64,000 nt of DNA from Stenopsyche tienmushanensis (taxonomy: Eukaryota; Arthropoda; Insecta; Trichoptera; Stenopsychidae). A program made the position numbers and the translations under genes. Each line of letters starts with the position of its first letter. Position 1 is the first letter of the stretch. The stretch is taken from positions 186,001 through 250,000 of the forward strand of contig WACJ01000514.1 in assembly GCA_008973525.1 (NCBI GenBank), read 5' to 3'. The notes under the pieces are model-generated. The model saw nothing but the letters and a program-made list of their open reading frames with translations. It was not told where the DNA came from and did not search any database. Positions 61,301 through 64,000 of this stretch are shown piece by piece.

Positions 61301-63900
61301 TATTTTTTGAGATCAGGTTATACGCGCGAGACTTAATAATAACATCGTTTAAGATCAAATTCGGGGATGAGTTTCTAAATGTATCTATTTTTGTTCGCTT
61401 TTGGCGCTAATTTCTGCTCATAGCAATAATATAAGCAACAAGTGGTAACAACTAGGGAATCCAATCCCGAGCCAAAATTTCGATCTCGGGATTTCTGATT
61501 TGCATTAGACCGTCCCGGTTACACTAAAAAAATCAAATATTATTTTGAAAATATGCCCCAAGTATCATTAAAGCATCGAGTGTTTCGTCATTTAGTCTGG
61601 ATCTGATTTTGGTAGCCAGGCTGAAAATGCATGCTCAGCCTCCACGCTCGTTGGAAGTATCGTCATCAGATATTTAAATGCTAGTTCGCCCCAATTTTTG
61701 TATAATACCATCAATATGACTGATAAAATTCCTATCTGCTGAGGCCCAGACTAAAACTCGCAAAATTTCCGATTTCCCGACAAATTATTTATTTCCGTCG
61801 CTGCAAATGAATAATTATATACTATAATACTTTGATGTAATTCGTAATTATATTACGGATGAATACTAAAATTCTGAACCCCGTATCTATTATATTTCAT
61901 ATCGATATACACATTATTAGAGTCGAAGTGTAGTAAATACATCACCGGTAGGGAAAGGTTAATATAACAATTTGAAAACATATATGTACTGTATATATTT
62001 ATACATAGATTGGACAGTTACTGCCCCTAGGCATCGGCTAAGCTCGCCAATTAGTAGTTTCGCCACTGTTTCCAAGCGTCCAGATTTTGGCGAGAATGTC
62101 TCGATTTAGTAGCCTTCAACATGCTGGTGAGGTGTACGATTTCTGTTAGATAAAAATTTCAATCCTAAATTTTTCGGGATTACGTTTATTAATCCCGGGA
62201 TTCATGAGCACCTTCTTCTAGCCAAATCGATATAAGGTTTCGATTTTAAACTTTCATTTTGTGATCATTCTTGCTCTCATTTACAATTTTGAACGGAAAG
62301 TCTTTATTAAAAGGAGGTTTGAGTCACCCAAGAGTCAAGTTTTGTAGAATTTAAGGAAAGATATCCTTAAAAATATCCATATGCAATACAGCTATTAGAT
62401 ACATTTAATATTCGATGATAAATATGGATATTGAATGGATATTAAAAAAAGCGTTCGATCATCTACGGCAAGTCAAGATCGCTGAGGCGTTATAATAACG
62501 TATTGAAATTGATAGCATACATATTAATTTCCTTCAAAACCTATAATGGAATCAGTCTGCTTGAGTAAATGTGAGACAGATGTAGTCCCAATTATTTATA
62601 TTTAGAATATAATGGATGTGAAATTTGAACCTTTGGGTTAAAGCTCGAATCGGCCAAATTTGTGTTGGGGTGTCAAATGAGTTTTCTTTGGACGTTTTTG
62701 ATGCCTCTCTATGAAATTCTTAGTTCAATTTTGAAAGATAGATAACTTCAATTTATTTGACATACGGCTTATTAAATGTCAGCATGAAATACATGATGAA
62801 TTTCAAAGTAATTCTTGTAAATTAAAATTTAATACTGTGTAGCATTTTATGCGCTTTAATTACATAGTGGCTAATTGCAATTAAACTGTAATTTATATCA
62901 TACCGAACTATAATTAGTCAAGTCTATATTAATAGCCATAAATTGACAACCATTTTCACAAGGCTCTGATGGAAATGCTGCTAATGGCGGATTTTATGTC
63001 GTTAGGGACATCATTTACATTTATAAGCCATAAATTTGACGCTTCGCACGAAGCTTAACAAGCGTATTGTGACGGTTTCGATTGAATATTTGTCACTATG
63101 TTGGCATTATTTCGCGATTAAAACGTTCAATTGTGCATATTAAATAGGTAGTTTGATCATATAAACAGCGCATACATCCGAAATGAATTGGATGCGATCA
63201 AAAATAGATCGCAAAGAACAAAATCTCCGGATTTGACCCTCCTTAGTCGCTTTTTTGTGCGTATGTTCTTTAAGTCTTGTGAGTTTATTATGTCCGCAAA
63301 ATAACATGGTGATTACATCAGCAAAATCCCCAAGGAATCGTATTGAATTTCTTCTATCCAATTAATACCGTGGGTGTATGTAATGCTATATTTTTGCAAA
63401 AATAAGACATCGAGATGTAGTGATATTTATGCGTCACGTTATTGTTATCCAAATATATTGTACGGTGTTGTTGATTATTTTTATGTTTTTTTGAAGGGGA
63501 AAAAAGTGAGATCTCACGGTGATTTTCAGACAAAATGTCATAAAAGCGAAATAAAAATAGTTTGCCTTCAACGACGTCCATTAAATACGACTTAGAGCAC
63601 AAAGAAAGAGCTTTCCAAGCTCTCCAAGCTTTGATATCCAGTTTAGCTCCCGTCGTTTTGAGATTAAAGCAGACTTGAGAGCTCTTTCGTGACCATCCCT
63701 AGTCTCATAATATTCCATAAATTTATCCGACTCAATTAATGAAAAAAGTAATTTATAGGCGACATTTATAAAATAATTATATGGCCATCATAAGGTTGAA
63801 TAATTTATGTATGGATTACTCACCTATTGAACCAATCGTCAGTATATCGTGGATATGGGAATGGATCGTTACTGCTGAAGTCGTATGAAGCTTCTGCGTT
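23415..63900 (-). CDS. amon: Prohormone convertase 2 / amontillado (3' ten exons; N-terminus off window)
   Basis: PC2 is a Ca2+-dependent subtilisin/kexin protease of the regulated secretory pathway that cleaves neuropeptide and hormone precursors at dibasic sites; its maturation needs the 7B2 chaperone. Minus-strand exons are 63824-63900, 40998-41086, 33344-33519, 25227-25339, 24948-25148, 24796-24871, 24568-24725, 24327-24491, 24131-24248 and 23415-23576 (TAA). Phases agree throughout and give 444 residues. Catalytic His lies in [10 protein letters not shown] and Ser in [11 protein letters not shown]. The oxyanion residue is Asp (WASGDGG), which separates PC2 from furin and PC1/3, where it is Asn. 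The P domain follows, with RRGDLE. Signal peptide, propeptide and catalytic Asp lie beyond the right edge. There are no stops or frameshifts, and long introns of 22.7, 7.5 and 8.0 kb are full of transposons. Confidence 0.96.
26088..26479. mobile_element. Intact-ended non-autonomous hAT element
   Basis: The ends are CAGGGCCGTAAC and, reversed, CAGAGCCGTAAC. The 8-bp target duplication AGTACCAT is exact at 26080-26087 and 26480-26487. The element is 392 bp with no transposase and lies in a PC2 intron. A relative starts at 13131. Confidence 0.85.
26490..31930. other. PC2 intron, AT-rich, nothing assigned
   Basis: Part of the 8.0 kb PC2 intron (25340-33343). Only short, family-less open frames are seen; no bounded repeat or RNA gene was recognised. 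Confidence 0.5.
31935..32845 (-). mobile_element. Internally deleted mariner transposon with TA duplication
   Basis: The terminal repeats share TGTCCCATAAGTTTCTTTCG (only part of each end) and sit between TA at 31933-31934 and 32846-32847. Minus-strand transposase remains are in two blocks, 32453-32710 and 32068-32427, separated by an in-frame stop and a shift. The DD34D triad is visible: [16 protein letters not shown] and [15 protein letters not shown]. Most of the N-terminal helix-turn-helix region is deleted (911 bp versus ~1.3 kb for full mariners), so it is dead. Confidence 0.88.
33012..33076 (+). repeat. 3' end of the tRNA-derived SINE (truncated copy)
   Basis: Matches the tail of the SINE at 41480-41683: AAATGGTTGGCAATAG, then GGGATTGCTAAAAGCCACCT. 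The tRNA-like head is missing. It lies in a PC2 intron. Confidence 0.65.
33344..33519 (-). CDS. amon: PC2 exon of the substrate-groove region
   Basis: Encodes [20 protein letters not shown] through [20 protein letters not shown] to [13 protein letters not shown] is invariant in proprotein convertases and helps form the substrate pocket. Acceptor TTCAAG, donor GTGAGG. Confidence 0.95.
34754..35607. mobile_element. TGCGA-TIR element, copy 1
   Basis: The left end ACCTCTTTTTATGCGAC and the right end CGCACAAAAAAAGGTGTAAG form inverted ends matching the copy at 38887. Subterminal motifs AAGTTATGCGG and TGCGATTT recur inside. A hairpin GGATGTCTGGCAT..ATGCCAGATGTCAGACATCC lies at 35325-35362. No coding frame is seen, and the exact borders are uncertain. 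Confidence 0.6.
35615..38880. other. PC2 intron, AT-rich, nothing assigned
   Basis: Part of the 7.5 kb intron 33520-40997. I found no transposon ends, RNA gene or convincing frame. Confidence 0.45.
38887..39531. mobile_element. TGCGA-TIR element, copy 2 (TA flanked)
   Basis: The left end CTCAAACCTCTTTTTGTGCG and reversed right end CTTATACCTTTTTTTGTGCG sit inside TA at 38885-38886 and 39532-39533. At 645 bp it shares internal blocks with 34754-35607, such as GACATCTTTRCTAATTATGA. The TA target and CCTCKTTTT-type ends recall pogo/Tigger MITEs. No transposase. Confidence 0.7.
39890..40140 (+). pseudogene. Fragment of an unidentified insect transposon ORF
   Basis: The + strand reads with one shift and stops: [20 protein letters not shown], then [20 protein letters not shown], Asp and a stop. 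A short acidic C-terminus ending GIAD resembles ORFs that recur in many insect genomes, but I cannot name the family. Confidence 0.35.
40495..40775 (+). mobile_element. pogo/Tigger transposon 5' fragment (copy 2)
   Basis: After TA the terminal repeat CAGCAGACCCGCGGTAATCC is followed by + strand text [20 protein letters not shown] and ENIQKFVS, the psq-type helix-turn-helix of Tigger transposases. It breaks off after about 280 bp with no right end. It lies just 3' of the PC2 His exon on the opposite strand. Confidence 0.75.
40998..41086 (-). CDS. amon: PC2 exon with catalytic His
   Basis: Completes the Ser codon and encodes [20 protein letters not shown] and [10 protein letters not shown], carrying the charge-relay His. 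The donor is GTAAGTG. The exon is isolated by 22.7 kb and 7.5 kb introns. Confidence 0.95.
41480..41683 (-). repeat. tRNA-derived SINE with target-site duplication
   Basis: On the minus strand it starts CTCATTGTACCTGTAGGTAG, has a tRNA-like head with GTTAAGCGGTTAGACTCG (A-box region) and a perfect B box GGTTCGAATCC (41613-41623), then a body ending GCTAAAAGCCACCTC and a run of about 20 A (T on +). The duplication ATGATCTAT flanks it at 41471-41479 and 41684-41692. Pol III promoter boxes plus an A tail plus the duplication make the SINE call firm. Other copies are at 33012 and 58580/59616. Confidence 0.88.
41700..43335. other. PC2 intron, nothing assigned
   Basis: AT-rich intronic DNA with only short, family-less open frames. 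Confidence 0.45.
43343..43927 (-). mobile_element. pogo/Tigger transposon, deleted, both ends present (copy 3)
   Basis: The left end CAGTAGACCTGCGGTAATCC and reversed right end CAGTATATCCACAGTAATCT sit inside TA at 43341-43342 and 43928-43929. Minus-strand peptide remains include [31 protein letters not shown] and IN. At 585 bp the DDE domain has been lost entirely, so it is non-autonomous. Confidence 0.8.
44035..44420 (+). mobile_element. hAT-family fragment (inverted relative of 61700-62075)
   Basis: Begins CAGTGCCGTAACTACTAATT and runs through TTAACCTTTCCCTACCG and GGAATTTTGCGAGTTTTAG. The same text appears reversed at 61700-62075 and in part at 52333-52540. Non-coding here. Confidence 0.6.
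44430..47805. other. PC2 intron, nothing assigned
   Basis: AT-rich intronic DNA. Several 60-75 codon frames have no family resemblance and atypical codon use. Confidence 0.45.
47813..48831. repeat. GC-rich 1 kb imperfect foldback (large inverted repeat)
   Basis: The ends mirror each other: GGGGTAATGATGTGGAG at 47813 and its exact complement CTCCACATCATTACCCC ending at 48831. Arms of about 390-430 bp match imperfectly all along (GCACCTTCGGGTGC against GTGCACCTAAAGGTGC; CCTAGCCACG in both senses; TGTAATCGGCTGTTC against its mirror). A ~200 bp core holds extra hairpins, such as CTCCACG..CGTGGAG at 48321-48346. Perfect small stems include GGGTACGCAG..CTGCGTACCC near 47917-47951. GC content stands far above the surrounding intron, so this is imported DNA. 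Family unknown. Confidence 0.7.
48832..49080. repeat. GC-rich extension of the foldback element
   Basis: The composition stays GC-rich (CACCCGAGGAGTCGGGGAGA, CACCCACCCGGGCGGC) and then falls abruptly to intron level near 49080. It has no mirror in the left arm, so it is either unique sequence of the same element or a neighbour. Confidence 0.5.
49090..52180. other. PC2 intron, nothing assigned
   Basis: AT-rich. The 99-codon frame at 51433-51732 has no recognisable family and sits in low-complexity sequence. Confidence 0.45.
52190..52610. mobile_element. hAT-family element, degraded copy
   Basis: Its ends GGTGCTCATGAATCCCGAG and CTCGGAATTGGATTCCCTA mirror the element at 61440-62220, and the middle (52333-52540) matches 44150-44360. 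Target duplication is not evident. Confidence 0.6.
53530..53730 (-). mobile_element. RTE-like retrotransposon 3' end (second copy)
   Basis: Reversed, it reads like 19850-20040, ending in the ATCATCATCAT tail at its left. It contains the mirror of TTGAAGAGGCCCATAGTTCT. Non-coding. Confidence 0.6.
55445..56640. mobile_element. Composite of degraded DNA transposon ends
   Basis: Outer blocks rich in CGAATATTCG (55470-55540 and 56560-56580) look like opposed arms of one AT-rich element. Inside, CGAGGGTGATTCAAATATAA begins at 55547 after TA, like mariner ends of the mellifera group, with a possible reversed transposase C-terminus up to ~55740. A CCGTCTCTGTCTC..GAACTCAACGTGCA unit is imperfectly duplicated at 55930-56030. 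Calls are tentative. Confidence 0.4.
56645..58575. other. PC2 intron, nothing assigned
   Basis: AT-rich intronic DNA without recognisable features. Confidence 0.45.
58580..59790 (+). repeat. tRNA-derived SINE split by a hAT insertion
   Basis: 58580-58594 (GTTGTACCTGTAGAT) is the SINE 5' end; after the hAT element the SINE resumes at 59616 and runs to about 59790 with the degenerate B box, GACTGGCAACCATATTTTT and GGTTGCTAAAAGCC. It is more diverged from the 41.5 kb copy than the 33 kb tail, so it is an older copy. Confidence 0.75.
58595..59615 (+). mobile_element. hAT (ZBED/SCAND3-like) element, deleted, 8-bp duplication
   Basis: The ends CATTGTTTCCCAACC and reversed CATAGGTTCACAACC match at 12 of 15 positions. 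The duplication CTGTAGAT is exact at 58587-58594 and 59616-59623. + strand remains read [37 protein letters not shown] and, at 59006-59311, [20 protein letters not shown] through [20 protein letters not shown], close to the catalytic-core to insertion region of ZBED5/SCAND3-like hAT transposases. The BED finger and the C-terminal dimerisation region are missing. Confidence 0.88.
59800..61435. other. PC2 intron, nothing firmly assigned
   Basis: Mostly AT-rich. A short GGGATCCGCGAAG..GGGGCTCCGCGAAA block at 60040-60075 recalls hAT terminal sequence but has no partner. Confidence 0.4.
61440..62220 (-). mobile_element. hAT element with C-terminal dimerisation motif
   Basis: Minus-strand text at 61540-61760 includes [33 protein letters not shown] and YFQN, the hAT C-terminal dimerisation domain. 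The ends are AGGGAATCCAATCCCGAGCC and AATCCCGGGATTCATGAGC. 61700-62075 repeats the 44 kb fragment reversed. It is shifted and stopped, so not functional. Confidence 0.72.
62225..63820. other. PC2 intron next to its 5' exon, nothing assigned
   Basis: AT-rich intron sequence up to the splice donor of the exon at 63824-63900. No repeat ends or RNA genes recognised. Confidence 0.45.
63824..63900 (-). CDS. amon: PC2 exon before the 22.7 kb intron
   Basis: Encodes [19 protein letters not shown] and TDDWFN, the conserved stretch between the catalytic Asp and His of PC2. It starts at phase 0 after a TTTGCAG acceptor and ends with AG of a split Ser codon completed by the exon at 40998-41086. Confidence 0.95.
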
Positions 63901-64000
63901 CTGCAAAAAAATCAGTACTGTGAAAATATATATTACAATTAATTTTTTTCCTGATGGAAATAATTAAACATATCTCACAATGGAAATAAAATAATGATTT

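Overview
This 64 kb window is nuclear DNA of an insect. It is AT-rich, the genes carry many short GT-AG introns plus a few very long ones, and the four protein-coding genes have insect-type sequences. I cannot fix the order from the sequence alone.

Layout: (1) 1-5630 (+) is the last ~1,520 codons, in ten exons, of Nup205, the large inner-ring nucleoporin. (2) 7979-12699 (-) is a complete seven-exon gene for Prp38B, a 313-residue splicing factor ending in an Arg-Asp-rich tail. It converges with Nup205, and retroelements lie in its introns and 3' flank. (3) 14167-15063 (+) is METTL6, the tRNA-Ser m3C32 methyltransferase family, head-to-head with Prp38B. This copy has one extra base inside the SAM-binding glycine loop. 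(4) 15081-18190 (+), directly after METTL6, is a string of short non-coding exons whose introns carry six box C/D snoRNA-like units in two families of three. (5) From 23415 to beyond the right edge (-) is prohormone convertase 2 (amontillado). Ten exons (444 codons) run from just after the catalytic Asp to the stop, with introns of 22.7, 8.0 and 7.5 kb.

Much of the rest is transposon debris, and several elements can be bounded to the base by target-site duplications. They include hAT elements, a mariner, three pogo/Tigger copies, a TA-flanked TIR family, a tRNA-derived SINE (one copy split by a hAT element), Jockey, R1 and RTE non-LTR fragments, and a GC-rich 1 kb imperfect foldback inside the largest PC2 intron.

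The protein genes are unrelated housekeeping genes plus one neuroendocrine protease; nothing suggests a functional cluster. The exception is METTL6 and the snoRNA host. A splice donor lies 17 nt after the METTL6 stop and I saw no canonical poly(A) hexamer before the first snoRNA exon, so the snoRNAs may sit in a spliced METTL6 3' UTR. In all six units the D box lies 69-73 nt upstream of the 3' splice site, the spacing expected of intron-processed C/D snoRNAs.
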